Source of the DNA: Rhodoblastus sp963736175
GTDB taxonomy: Bacteria > Pseudomonadota > Alphaproteobacteria > Rhizobiales > Beijerinckiaceae
Direction of reading: 5' to 3'
Assembly: GCA_963736175.1 (NCBI GenBank)
Contig: CAVTNU010000016.1
Coordinates: 46,604-110,603, forward strand
DNA length: 64,000 bases
In this document: piece after piece, positions 51,970 through 60,552 of the stretch
Layout: each line of letters starts with the position of its first letter
Numbering within the stretch: the stretch's first letter is position 1
Notes under the pieces: model-generated
Seen by the model: the letters and a program-made list of their open reading frames with translations, nothing else
The model's database searches: none
Told to the model about the DNA's origin: nothing
Position numbers and translations under genes: made by a program

Positions 51970-52752
51970 TCAGAGCTTCCAGCCCGAATGAATGGCGACG
52001 ACGCCGCCGGTGAGCCGTTCGAAACTTGGGCGGGAAAAGCCGGCCGCGCCGATCATGTCGGCAAAATCCTCGGCGGCGGGGAATTGCCGGATGGATTCGA
52101 CGAGATAGCGGTAGGGCTCGCCGTCGCCCGCGATCATTCGGCCCATCAGCGGAATCGCCGAAAAGGAGTAGGACTCGTAGATCTTGGCCAACAGCGGCGG
52201 CTGGACCTGCGAAAATTCGAGGCAGAGGAAACGCCCGCCGCGTTTAAGCACACGAAAGGCCTCGGACAGCGCCTTGTCGATGCGCGGCACATTGCGAATG
52301 CCGAAGGCGATCGTATAGGCGTCGAACCGTCCGTCCTCGAACGGCAGGTCTTCGGCATTGGCCTCGACGAAGGTCAATTGGTCGGCGAGGCCTTTCTTGC
52401 GCGCCCGTTCGCGTCCCACCTCAAGCATGTCGCCGTTGATGTCGAGAACGGTGACGCGCGTCTTCGGGCCGCCCGCCCTGGCGACGCGAAAGGCGATGTC
52501 GCCGGTGCCGCCGGCGACATCGAGATGGTGGAAGGGCTGGTCGCGTCTCGGCTTGACCTTGGCGACGAAAATATCCTTCCAGACCCGGTGCAAACCGCCG
52601 GACATCACATCGTTCATGATGTCGTAACGGGCGGCGACCTTGTGAAAGACGTCGTCGACCAGATGTTGTTTTTCGGCCACCGCCACGGACGTAAAACCGA
52701 AATGCGTTTGGCCGCCTTCAGGCTGCGCCGCTGGCGAAATCTTGTCGCTCAT
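51970..52752 (-). CDS. ubiE: Ubiquinone/menaquinone methyltransferase UbiE
   Basis: The 260-residue class I methyltransferase adds the C-methyl group of the quinone ring. FHKVAARYDIMNDVMSGGLHRVWK (~35-58) is the UbiE signature 1, HLDVAGGTGDIAFRVARAG the SAM site, and FGIRNVPRIDKALSEAFRVLKRGGRFLCLEFS signature 2. It heads the ubiE-ubiB-coaBC-dut run and is divergent from mutM. Confidence 0.97.
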   Translation of the reverse strand: MSDKISPAAQPEGGQTHFGFTSVAVAEKQHLVDDVFHKVAARYDIMNDVMSGGLHRVWKDIFVAKVKPRRDQPFHHLDVAGGTGDIAFRVARAGGPKTRVTVLDINGDMLEVGRERARKKGLADQLTFVEANAEDLPFEDGRFDAYTIAFGIRNVPRIDKALSEAFRVLKRGGRFLCLEFSQVQPPLLAKIYESYSFSAIPLMGRMIAGDGEPYRYLVESIRQFPAAEDFADMIGAAGFSRPSFERLTGGVVAIHSGWKL

Positions 52753-52837
52753 GTTGGCGAATGCTCCCAGAAAATCGCGCGGACCATAGCGCGCCGGAAC
52801 GCTTATGGCTATCTATCGGCGCCAACAAGGTGAAGCC

Positions 52838-53707
52838 ATGCCTGAATTGCCGGAAGTCGAAACCGTTCGCCGCGGCTTGGAGTCTACGCTGGTCGGCGCG
52901 CTCCTCGTCCGAGTCGAGCAGCGCCGGCCCGACCTTCGCTTCCCTTTTCCGGCGAATTTCGCCGCCCGCCTCAAGGGGCGAACAATCACAGCGCTTTCGC
53001 GCCGGGCGAAATATCTGCTGGCGAGCCTCGACGACGGCGAGACGCTGATCGCCCATCTGGGCATGAGCGGCTCCTTTCGCATCGAGGAGGCGATCGCCGG
53101 CGATTTCGTCCATCCGCGCGGCAAGGACGCGGCGCATGATCATGTCGTCTTCCATCTCGATCACGGCGGACGCGTCACTTACAACGATCCGCGCCGGTTC
53201 GGCTTCATGGATATCGTCGGCGTCGGCGAGATCGAGACCCATCGATATTTCGCGAAACTCGGGGTCGAACCGCTCTCCAACGCGTTTTCGGCGCAGGAAC
53301 TCGCCCGCTTGTTCGCGGGAAAGACGGCCCCGTTGAAAGCGGCGCTGCTCGACCAGAGCCTGATCGCCGGACTCGGCAATATCTATGTCTGCGAGGCCTT
53401 GTTTCGCGCCGGTCTCGATCCGGCGAAACCGGCCGCCGCCATCGTCAGAAAGGACGGCGGCCCCACGGCGAAAGGCGAAAGGCTCGCGCGCGCTATCAGC
53501 GAGGTGTTGAACGAAGCGATCGCGGCCGGCGGCTCCTCCTTGCGCGATCATCGCCAGGCCGACGGTTCGCTCGGCTATTTCCAACACAATTTCAAAGTTT
53601 ACGGGCGCGCGGGCGAGCCATGCGTCAAGCCCGGCTGCAAGGGGATCGTCCAGCGCCGGAGCCAAAGCGGCCGTTCGACGTTTTTTTGCGCGCTTTGTCA
53701 GACGTAA
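52838..53707 (+). CDS. mutM: Formamidopyrimidine-DNA glycosylase
   Basis: The 289-residue enzyme removes 8-oxoguanine. ATG 52838 gives MPELPEVETVRRGLE, which puts the catalytic Pro and Glu at mature positions 1 and 2. The conserved Lys is in RRAKYLLASL, and the helix-two-turn-helix is GLGNIYVCEALFRAGLDP. The C-terminal zinc finger has cysteines in EPCVKPGC and FFCALCQ. It is divergent from ubiE, 85 bases away. Confidence 0.97.
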   Translation: MPELPEVETVRRGLESTLVGALLVRVEQRRPDLRFPFPANFAARLKGRTITALSRRAKYLLASLDDGETLIAHLGMSGSFRIEEAIAGDFVHPRGKDAAHDHVVFHLDHGGRVTYNDPRRFGFMDIVGVGEIETHRYFAKLGVEPLSNAFSAQELARLFAGKTAPLKAALLDQSLIAGLGNIYVCEALFRAGLDPAKPAAAIVRKDGGPTAKGERLARAISEVLNEAIAAGGSSLRDHRQADGSLGYFQHNFKVYGRAGEPCVKPGCKGIVQRRSQSGRSTFFCALCQT

Positions 53708-53743
53708 TGGTTCGCCGGCCGCTTTCCGGTTACATTGCCGGCC

Positions 53744-54556
53744 ATGCTGCGATTCCTGCGAAGCGGCGAAAAACCCGCCAAATCAATTGACAAAATCGAG
53801 ATCGTCCATGCCGGCGAGACCTTGTCGATCGCGCTGAAAAGGCTGGCGAGCGCGCGACGCTACACCTTGCGCGTGCGGGCCGCCACGCGGGACGTGATCT
53901 TGACCATGCCGACGCGCGGCTCGCTGAAGCAGGCGCAGGACTTCGCGGAACGCCACGCCGCCTGGATCGGCGCGCGGCTGGCGCGCCTGCCCGAACGCAT
54001 CCTGTTCGCGCCCGGCGCCGTCATTCCCCTGCGCGGGCTCGACCACTTGCTGCGCCATTGTCCGAATCGACGCGGCGCCGTCTGGGTCGAGGCGGCGGAT
54101 CCTGATGAGAACATCGCTGGCGAGGGCGCCTTGATGGCGCTGTGCGTCGCCGGCGAAACGCCGCATTTCGAACGGCGCGTCGCCGATTATCTGCGCCGGG
54201 AAGCGCGCAAGGAGCTGGAGCTGGCGGTGCGCTATTACGCCCAGAGCCTCAACGCCAGTCCGCGCTCGCTGACCTTGCGCGATACGTCGAGCCGCTGGGG
54301 CTCCTGCGCCGCCGACGGGTCGTTGAGCTTTTCCTGGCGGTTGATTCTGGCGCCCGGCTTTATCCTCGATTATCTCGCCGCGCATGAAGTGGCGCATCTG
54401 CGCCATCACGATCATTCGTCGAAATTTTGGGCGACGACGCGCGCGCTCTGCCCACAGACCGACCGCGCCGAAGCCTGGCTCAAAGCCAATGGCGCGCAGC
54501 TTTACAAATATGGCCGACGCGCCAGCGACGCCAGCGACGACGATCTTGGCGGCTGA
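53744..54556 (+). CDS. YgjP/SprT-like metallopeptidase-family protein (DUF45)
   Basis: The 270-residue protein has an N-terminal beta domain (RYTLRVRAATRDVILTMP) and a C-terminal zincin domain. The zinc site is AAHEVAHLRHHDHSSKFW (HExxH with a downstream His), preceded by RDTSSRWGSCAADGSLSFSWRLILAP, typical of the YgjP group. The E. coli relative has been described as a UTP diphosphatase rather than a protease; the role here is open. ATG 53744 is preferred to TTG 53735. Confidence 0.87.
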   Translation: MLRFLRSGEKPAKSIDKIEIVHAGETLSIALKRLASARRYTLRVRAATRDVILTMPTRGSLKQAQDFAERHAAWIGARLARLPERILFAPGAVIPLRGLDHLLRHCPNRRGAVWVEAADPDENIAGEGALMALCVAGETPHFERRVADYLRREARKELELAVRYYAQSLNASPRSLTLRDTSSRWGSCAADGSLSFSWRLILAPGFILDYLAAHEVAHLRHHDHSSKFWATTRALCPQTDRAEAWLKANGAQLYKYGRRASDASDDDLGG

Positions 54557-54562
54557 TTGACC

Positions 54563-55165
54563 TCACCCTTTGAACGCCGTCGCGGCGAAAGCCGGCGTTC
54601 TGGCCGAAAAATCCTCAAGCCAGGCAACGAGCTTCGGATAGGTCTTGCGCCATTCTCCCTCAAAACGCAGATCGAGATAGCCGAGCGCGCAGGCGAGCGC
54701 GATCTGGCCGACCTGCACTGGGCCTTGCGGGGGAGTCGCTTCGAGACTGCCGAGCGCGCGCGCGACCTTTTCGGCCTGATAGGCGACCCAGGCGGCGCTG
54801 CGTTCGTTTTCGGACCGCATGCGCTTTTCGTAAACCTGCAGGATGCAGGCGTCCTGCACGCCGTCGGCCAAAGCCTCCAGCGTCAAGGCGGCGTAGCGCG
54901 CCTTGGTTTCGGCGGGAATCACCTTGTCGTCGCCGGCGCGTTCGTCGAGATAGCGCACGATCACCGCGCTGTCATAGATGACCGACCCATCCTCGATTTC
55001 CAGCGCCGGAATTTTGCCGAGCGGATTGACGACGCGAATCGGGTCCTTGGGGTCGGCGACATCGGCGGCGATCAAGGTCAGTTCGGGCGTCAGGCCGAGA
55101 ATGTCCGCCACGATGCGGACCTTGCGTGAAAAAGGCGAAGGGAGAGAGGCGCGGAGGTTCATCAT
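54563..55165 (-). CDS. Glutathione S-transferase family protein
   Basis: The ~200-residue protein starts MMNLRASLPSPFSRKVRIVA, with the active Ser in the SPFSRKV turn. NPLGKIPALEIEDGSVIYDSAVIVRYLDE is the glutathione site (cis-Pro, Asp-Ser). The C-terminal helical domain includes GQIALACALGYLDLRF. The substrate is unknown. It ends 6 bases from the YgjP-like stop. AAGGCGG lies 8 bases before ATG 55165. Confidence 0.9.
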   Translation of the reverse strand: MMNLRASLPSPFSRKVRIVADILGLTPELTLIAADVADPKDPIRVVNPLGKIPALEIEDGSVIYDSAVIVRYLDERAGDDKVIPAETKARYAALTLEALADGVQDACILQVYEKRMRSENERSAAWVAYQAEKVARALGSLEATPPQGPVQVGQIALACALGYLDLRFEGEWRKTYPKLVAWLEDFSARTPAFAATAFKG

Positions 55166-55316
55166 GGTTTTGCCGCCTTTGCTTATTCGGTCGCGTCGTC
55201 TTGGCTCTTGTTTATATCGAGCCGGGCGACAGCGAAACCGGACCGCATCCACAGAATGCATTGCATCATGTGAATGTTTGGGTTTAGGCTATTAACCGAT
55301 CGTTCGGAGGCCTCCA

Positions 55317-55664
55317 ATGACTCCCGCCGCTCTCGCCCGCAAAAGGCGCGCCAATCGGTTGGTGCGTCTGATGGTTTTCAACTGGATATTCGGCGTCTTT
55401 GTCGGCTGCTGCTGCGCCGGCCTGCTGCTCGCTGGCGACATCGCCGGGCTGCGCAGTTTGATGCTGCGCTCCGAATTGATGTGGCAGGCGCTGGCGCTGT
55501 TGTTCGGCGGGTTTTCCATCACCTTTGGCGGCGTTGTATGCGCGACGGCGATCATGCTGCCTTCGATGGATGAGGAAACGGAGAGCTCCGGCGGCAAGGG
55601 GCTCGGGTCGCCGGTCTTCCTGCCCGCTTTTGTCTACGCCAAATTGCGTGCATCCGCGCGTTAG
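55317..55664 (+). CDS. Hypothetical inner membrane protein, two helices
   Basis: The 115-residue protein has a basic start (ARKRRANRLVRLM) and two long hydrophobic helices (VFNWIFGVFVGCCCAGLLLAG and ALALLFGGFSITFGGVVCATAIML). A soluble tail with SMDEETESSGGKG follows. Three adjacent cysteines in helix 1 are unusual. I recognise no family. It stops 8 bases before the end of the convergent aldehyde dehydrogenase. A near-palindrome TTAGAACGCGTTTTAA spans its stop. Confidence 0.7.
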   Translation: MTPAALARKRRANRLVRLMVFNWIFGVFVGCCCAGLLLAGDIAGLRSLMLRSELMWQALALLFGGFSITFGGVVCATAIMLPSMDEETESSGGKGLGSPVFLPAFVYAKLRASAR

Positions 55665-55672
55665 AACGCGTT

Positions 55673-57085
55673 TTAAAGCAGGCGTTTCATCATTCCGGCC
55701 AGCCGGTCGAACGTCTTGCCGAACGGCGGATAGAGCATCGCGATTCCGCTCAGACGCGACTGCGCGAACACCGGCTTTTCCTTGCTGAAGGAGCGAAAAC
55801 CCCATTCGCCGTGATAGGCGCCGATGCCGCTCGGGCCGACGCCGCCGAAAGGCTGGTCTTCCTGCGAAAAATGCAGCAGGCAGTCGTCGAGCGTCACGCC
55901 GCCCGAAATCGTGCCGTTCAGCACGCGCGCGCGGAACTGCGCGTCGTCGCCGAAAGCATAAAGGGCGAGCGGGCGATCGGCGCGATTGACGAAGGCGAGC
56001 GCCTCGTCGAGTTCGTCATAGGCCAAGATCGGCAGGATCGGCCCGAAAATCTCCTCCTGCATGATTTTCATCTCGGCCGTCGCGCCGAGCAGCAGCATCG
56101 GGGCGATCTTGCGGCTCTCGGGCGGCGAGGTCTCGCCTTCGCCGACAAGCTGGATTGGCTTGGCGCCGGCTTGCGCCGCCTCGTCGACAAGCGCCTTCAG
56201 CCGCTCGAAATGGCGGACGGAGACGATGGACGTGTAGTCGGGATTGTCAAAAACGGTGGGATAAAAGTCTTTCACCACGGCTTTCAACGCCGCGACAACG
56301 GCGTCGATCCTGGCGCGTGGGGCCAGCAGATAGTCTGGAGCGATGCAGGTCTGGCCGGCGTTCAGCCATTTGCCGAAGGCGATGGCGTGGGCAGCGCGTT
56401 TGAGGTCGCAATCCTCGTGCAGGATCGCCGGCGATTTGCCGCCGAGCTCCAGCGTCACCGGCGTCAGATTCCTGCCCGCCGCCTGCGCCACCTGTCGCCC
56501 GACGGCTGTCGAGCCGGTGAAAATCAGATGATCGAACGGCAGGCTCGAAAAGGCGCGGCCGACATCGGCGTCGCCGGTGACGACGGTCATTTCCTCCGGC
56601 GCGAAATCTTCTGCGATCATATCGGCCATCAATTGCGCCAACCGAGGCGTCAACTCCGAAGGCTTGATCATGACGCGATTGCCGGCGGCGAGGGCGGCGA
56701 CGGCCGGCGCAAGCGCAAGCTGATAGGGGTAGTTCCAGGGGGCGATGACGCCGACTACGCCGACCGGCTGGCGTAGCAGAAGATTGTGGCCCGGCCGATA
56801 GATGAGGGCGGTCGGCGCCCGCCGCGGCTTCATCCACTTTTTTAGATGACGGCGCGCATGGCGCACAGCGCCGATGACCGGCATGATTTCGGCGAGCTCG
56901 GTCTCCTGACGGGCGCGGTGGCCGAAATCGGCGGAGATCGCGGCGGCGATATCGGCGCGGCGACGCTCGGTCATCGCCTCGATTTTGTCCAACCTTTCGC
57001 GCCGGCATTCGAAATCGGGATTCATGTCGCGCGAAAAAGCGACGCGCTGTTTGGCGAGCAGGTTTTCGAGATCGCCCATTTGCAT
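55673..57085 (-). CDS. Coniferyl aldehyde dehydrogenase-type enzyme
   Basis: The 470-residue class 3-like aldehyde dehydrogenase oxidises coniferyl or related aldehydes to the acid. Catalytic Glu213 is in VTLELGGKSP and Cys247 in GQTCIAPDY. APWNYPYQLALAPAVAALAAGN and the C-terminal FGGVGPSGIGAYHGEWGFRSFSKEKPV are characteristic of coniferyl aldehyde dehydrogenases. It is the second aromatic aldehyde dehydrogenase in the window (compare 28.4 kb). The true substrate is unproven. Confidence 0.88.
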   Translation of the reverse strand: MQMGDLENLLAKQRVAFSRDMNPDFECRRERLDKIEAMTERRRADIAAAISADFGHRARQETELAEIMPVIGAVRHARRHLKKWMKPRRAPTALIYRPGHNLLLRQPVGVVGVIAPWNYPYQLALAPAVAALAAGNRVMIKPSELTPRLAQLMADMIAEDFAPEEMTVVTGDADVGRAFSSLPFDHLIFTGSTAVGRQVAQAAGRNLTPVTLELGGKSPAILHEDCDLKRAAHAIAFGKWLNAGQTCIAPDYLLAPRARIDAVVAALKAVVKDFYPTVFDNPDYTSIVSVRHFERLKALVDEAAQAGAKPIQLVGEGETSPPESRKIAPMLLLGATAEMKIMQEEIFGPILPILAYDELDEALAFVNRADRPLALYAFGDDAQFRARVLNGTISGGVTLDDCLLHFSQEDQPFGGVGPSGIGAYHGEWGFRSFSKEKPVFAQSRLSGIAMLYPPFGKTFDRLAGMMKRLL

Positions 57086-57239
57086 CCCCTCGGTTGTCTT
57101 TTGCCAGGCGGATCATGTCCTCCCTCGTCAACTTATAAACCGTTTTTGCTGGCTCGTCTTTTGAGGGCGCTGACAGGAAAATGCTTTGCGCGATAAAAAC
57201 TCGCGGTTAGAAAGCCAGATGCGCCAGAAAAACCCGACC

Positions 57240-58109
57240 ATGACTGCTGAGAGCCCCGTCTACCGTCTGCTCCTGTCCTGCCAGAACCGGCCCGGCATCG
57301 TCGCTGGCGTCGCCGGCCATCTCTACAAGGCCGGCTACAACATCGGCGACTCGCGGCAATTCGACGAGACGGAGACCAATCAATTCTTCATGCGGATTTT
57401 GATCAATCCGGTTGTCGCCGAGACGAAGATAGCGGAGTTGTGCCAGAGTTTCGCCGAAGTCGCCAAGGGCTTCGACATGAAATGGACGCTCCGCGCCGCG
57501 GCGGAACGGCAGAAAGTCGCCATCCTGGTGTCAAAATTCGACCATTGCCTCGCCGACCTGCTTTACCGCTGGCGAATTGGCGAATTGCCGATCGACATCG
57601 TCGCGATCATCGCCAATTACCCGCTGCAGACCTATTCGCATCTCGATTTTGGCGGCGTCCCTTTCCATTATCTGCCGGTGACGCGCGAAACCAAGATGGA
57701 GCAGGAAGCGCAGATCTGGGCGCTGGTGAAAAACGTGGGCGCCGAACTCGTGGTGCTGGCGCGCTACATGCAGATCCTGTCGGACGGTCTGGCGGCGAAG
57801 CTGTCGGGCCGCTGCATCAACATCCACCATTCCTTCCTGCCCGGCTTCAAGGGCGCGCGCCCCTATCATCAAGCCCATGCGCGCGGCGTGAAGGTGATCG
57901 GCGCGACGGCCCATTACGTCACCGCCGAACTCGACGAAGGCCCGATCATCGAGCAGGACGTCGAACGCATTTCCCACCACAACACGCCCGAGGACCTCGT
58001 CCGCAAGGGCCGCGACATCGAGCGGCGGGTGCTGGCCCGGGCGGTGCGCTATCACGTGGAAAACCGCATTCTCATCAATGGCCGCAAAACCATCGTATTT
58101 ACCGAGTAG
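57240..58109 (+). CDS. purU: Formyltetrahydrofolate deformylase
   Basis: The ~289-residue enzyme releases formate from 10-formyl-tetrahydrofolate. An N-terminal ACT domain (YRLLLSCQNRPGIVAGVAGHLYKAG) precedes the formyltransferase-fold domain with VLARYMQILS, CINIHHSFLPGFKGARPYHQAH (catalytic Asn/His) and AHYVTAELDEGPIIEQD (Asp). ATG 57240 is given; ATG 57219 (seven codons upstream, behind AGAAAG) is nearly as likely. It leads a run with phhB, folP and folK, balancing one-carbon units. Confidence 0.95.
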   Translation: MTAESPVYRLLLSCQNRPGIVAGVAGHLYKAGYNIGDSRQFDETETNQFFMRILINPVVAETKIAELCQSFAEVAKGFDMKWTLRAAAERQKVAILVSKFDHCLADLLYRWRIGELPIDIVAIIANYPLQTYSHLDFGGVPFHYLPVTRETKMEQEAQIWALVKNVGAELVVLARYMQILSDGLAAKLSGRCINIHHSFLPGFKGARPYHQAHARGVKVIGATAHYVTAELDEGPIIEQDVERISHHNTPEDLVRKGRDIERRVLARAVRYHVENRILINGRKTIVFTE

Positions 58110-58136
58110 ATCGAAAAAACGAGGAAAGCGCCTCCG

Positions 58137-58484
58137 ATGTCGCAAAATGTCATCGCCCCCGCCCAGATCGAAGCCAGGCTGAAGGCCGAACTACCGCATT
58201 GGTATTTCGAAAACGGCTGGCTGAAACGCCGGTACCGGACCCATTGCTGGGAAAACGGCGTGCTCCTTACCGGCGCTATCGCCCATCTGGCGCAGGCCGC
58301 CTGGCATCATCCCGACCTGAATCTCACCTTCGGCGCGCTTGAGGTGCGCCTGCGCAATCACGACGCCAATGGCGTCACCGACAAGGATTTCCTGCTCGCC
58401 GCGAAGATCGAGGACGTCGCGCAATGGCGCCTCGCCGGACAAAAGAGCGGCGACGGGCGCCCGCCCTACATCGAATACGATTGA
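58137..58484 (+). CDS. phhB: Pterin-4a-carbinolamine dehydratase
   Basis: The 115-residue protein has the dehydratase site AAWHHPDLNLTFGALEVRLRNHDANGVTDKDF (His-His-Pro with downstream His) and WYFENGWLKRRY near the start. In PhhA-containing bacteria it recycles the pterin cofactor, but no phenylalanine hydroxylase is nearby. In this folate run a role in pterin or folate metabolism is more likely. It starts 27 bases after purU and ends 5 bases before folP. Confidence 0.93.
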   Translation: MSQNVIAPAQIEARLKAELPHWYFENGWLKRRYRTHCWENGVLLTGAIAHLAQAAWHHPDLNLTFGALEVRLRNHDANGVTDKDFLLAAKIEDVAQWRLAGQKSGDGRPPYIEYD

Positions 58485-58489
58485 ACGCA

Positions 58490-59359
58490 ATGCTACGAAC
58501 GTCGGGCGCAATCGAGGCTCTCGCGGCCGCCGGACGAAATCTGGCGGCGCGGCGCGACGAATTTCTGCAAAAACTCGGCCGACGCGCGCTGGTGATGGGC
58601 ATATTGAACGTCACGCCGGATTCCTTTTCCGACGGCGGACGTTACGACGACGAAACAGCGGCCGTGATGCAGGCGCGGGCTATGGCGCAAGCCGGAGCCG
58701 ACATCATCGACGTCGGCGCCGAATCGACGCGCCCCGGCGCCAGCCCCGTTTCGGGCGAAGACGAGTGGCGAAGGCTTGAGACCGTACTGCCTCGGCTGTT
58801 GGCTGAAATCGACGCGCCTTTGTCGATCGACACCTATAAGGCCGAAACGGCACGGCGCGCCGTCGCCCTCGGCGTATGTCTCGTCAACGACGTCTGGGGC
58901 TTGCAAAAAGACGAACGGATGGCCGCTGTCATCGCCAAAAGCGGCGCGGCCTTAGTGGTAATGCATAACCGCGAGAGCGTCGATCCGACGATCGATATTG
59001 TCGAGGACATGCGCCGTTTTTTCGATATTTCACTGGCGCGGGCCGAAAAAGCCGGCGTCATGCGCGAGCGGATCCTGCTCGATCCGGGCGTCGGCTTCGG
59101 TAAAACCATGCGTCAGAATTTTCAATGTCTGGCGGCCACGGCCGATTTGGTCGCGGCCTATGGCCTGCCCGTCCTGATCGGCGTATCGCGCAAGCGGCTG
59201 TTCGCCGATCTGCTCGGCGCGCCTCTTGAAGACCGCCTCATTCCCACCATCGTCGCCAATCTCGGGGCGCTGGCGCGCGGCGCGGCCGTTTTCCGCGTCC
59301 ACGACGTCGCCGAGCACGTGGCGGCCTTCAAGGTGTTTGAAGCCTTTGAGCGCGATTGA
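58490..59359 (+). CDS. folP: Dihydropteroate synthase
   Basis: The 289-residue TIM barrel joins p-aminobenzoate to the pterin. It has MGILNVTPDSFSDGGRYD, DVGAESTRPGASPVS, PLSIDTYKAETAR, VNDVWGLQKDERM and DPGVGFGKTMRQN, all conserved. ATG 58490 is the first start after phhB. folK overlaps its end by 14 bases. Confidence 0.96.
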   Translation: MLRTSGAIEALAAAGRNLAARRDEFLQKLGRRALVMGILNVTPDSFSDGGRYDDETAAVMQARAMAQAGADIIDVGAESTRPGASPVSGEDEWRRLETVLPRLLAEIDAPLSIDTYKAETARRAVALGVCLVNDVWGLQKDERMAAVIAKSGAALVVMHNRESVDPTIDIVEDMRRFFDISLARAEKAGVMRERILLDPGVGFGKTMRQNFQCLAATADLVAAYGLPVLIGVSRKRLFADLLGAPLEDRLIPTIVANLGALARGAAVFRVHDVAEHVAAFKVFEAFERD

Positions 59360-59840
59360 AACCCATAGGATCGGCCTTGGCCTTGGCGCCAATCTCGGCG
59401 CGCCGGCCGACAATCTGCGCGCGGCGGTCGTCCGCCTGAAGGCGGCCGGCGTGCGGATCGACAAGGTCTCCTCGATCTATCGCACGGCGCCTTGGGGTGA
59501 AAAAGACCAGCCTGATTTCGCCAACGCCTGCGCGCTCGGCGCGACATCGCTTACGCCCCTCAAGCTGCTGGCCTGCGTCAAGTCCATCGAAACGGCGATG
59601 GGGCGCGTCGAGACGAAACGATGGGGACCGCGGGCGATCGATATCGATCTGCTGTTTTACGAAGGCGTCGAAATGGACGGCGCCGATCTGCAGCTACCGC
59701 ATCCGCAAATTTTCGCCCGCGCTTTCGTACTGCGGCCTTTGGCGGAAATCGCCCCCAACCTTATCCTGAGCGGGCGCTCGATTTTGGCCGCGGCGCGGGA
59801 CGTCGACGCCAGCGACGTCAAGAGCGTCGAACTTTTTTAG
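59346..59840 (+). CDS. folK: Hydroxymethyldihydropterin pyrophosphokinase
   Basis: The ~164-residue kinase activates the pterin for FolP. It has GLGLGANLGAPADNLRAAV, SSIYRTAPWGEKDQPDFANA, RWGPRAIDIDLLFYEG (catalytic acidic pair) and LPHPQIFARAFVLRPLAEIAP. The best start is TTG 59346 inside the end of folP; no ATG is available close by. folB, which often lies between folP and folK, is absent. Confidence 0.94.
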   Translation: MSAIETHRIGLGLGANLGAPADNLRAAVVRLKAAGVRIDKVSSIYRTAPWGEKDQPDFANACALGATSLTPLKLLACVKSIETAMGRVETKRWGPRAIDIDLLFYEGVEMDGADLQLPHPQIFARAFVLRPLAEIAPNLILSGRSILAAARDVDASDVKSVELF

Positions 59841-59866
59841 GCGGCGCGCCGCGGGAGGAGCGTGAA

Positions 59867-60535
59867 ATGGGCGAAATGATTGTTTTGAAAGCGCCGGACG
59901 GATTTGAACTGGGAGCCTATCGCGCCGCGCCCGCCGGCAAGCCCAAGGCCGGGCTGGTCATCGTCCAGGAGATTTTCGGGGTCAACGCCCATATCCGCTC
60001 GGTCGCCGATTCCTACGCCCGCGAGGGCTATCTGTGCATCGCCCCGGCCTTGTTCGACCGGATAGAGAAAAACGTGCAGCTGAGCTACGAAGGCGAGGAC
60101 AGAAAGCGCGCCATGGCGCTGCTCGGCGCGGCCAGCCACGACAAGGCCTTGCTCGACATCGCCGCGGCGATCGACGCCGCCGGGACAGGCGGCAAGGTCG
60201 GCGTTATCGGCTATTGCTGGGGCGGCGCGCTGACCTTTCTGGCTTCGGCCAGGCTTGGCGGCCTGTCGGCGGCGATCGCCTATTACGCCGGCGGCGTCGG
60301 CTCGCTGCTCGGCGAAAAGCCGCGCGTCCCGATCATCTTCCATTTCGGCGAACGCGACATCCACATTCCCCTGAGCGACGTCGAAAAGGTCAAAGCCGCC
60401 AATCCGGCCGCCGACGTTTATGTCTACCCGGCCGATCACGGGTTCAATCGCGACGTCGGCGCCGCCTATGACCGGCCGAGCGCCGAACTGGCGCGGACGC
60501 GCAGCCTGGCGTTTCTGGAAAAGACCCTGAAATAG
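59867..60535 (+). CDS. Dienelactone hydrolase-family protein
   Basis: The 222-residue alpha/beta hydrolase has the Cys-Asp-His triad: VIGYCWGGALTF (Cys), FHFGERDIHIP (Asp) and PADHGFNRD (His). ATG 59867 follows GGGAGGAG. The family opens lactones, but many chromosomal members have unknown substrates. It starts 27 bases after folK and probably shares its transcript. Confidence 0.9.
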   Translation: MGEMIVLKAPDGFELGAYRAAPAGKPKAGLVIVQEIFGVNAHIRSVADSYAREGYLCIAPALFDRIEKNVQLSYEGEDRKRAMALLGAASHDKALLDIAAAIDAAGTGGKVGVIGYCWGGALTFLASARLGGLSAAIAYYAGGVGSLLGEKPRVPIIFHFGERDIHIPLSDVEKVKAANPAADVYVYPADHGFNRDVGAAYDRPSAELARTRSLAFLEKTLK

Positions 60536-60552
60536 CCGACTTTTCGAGGCTG

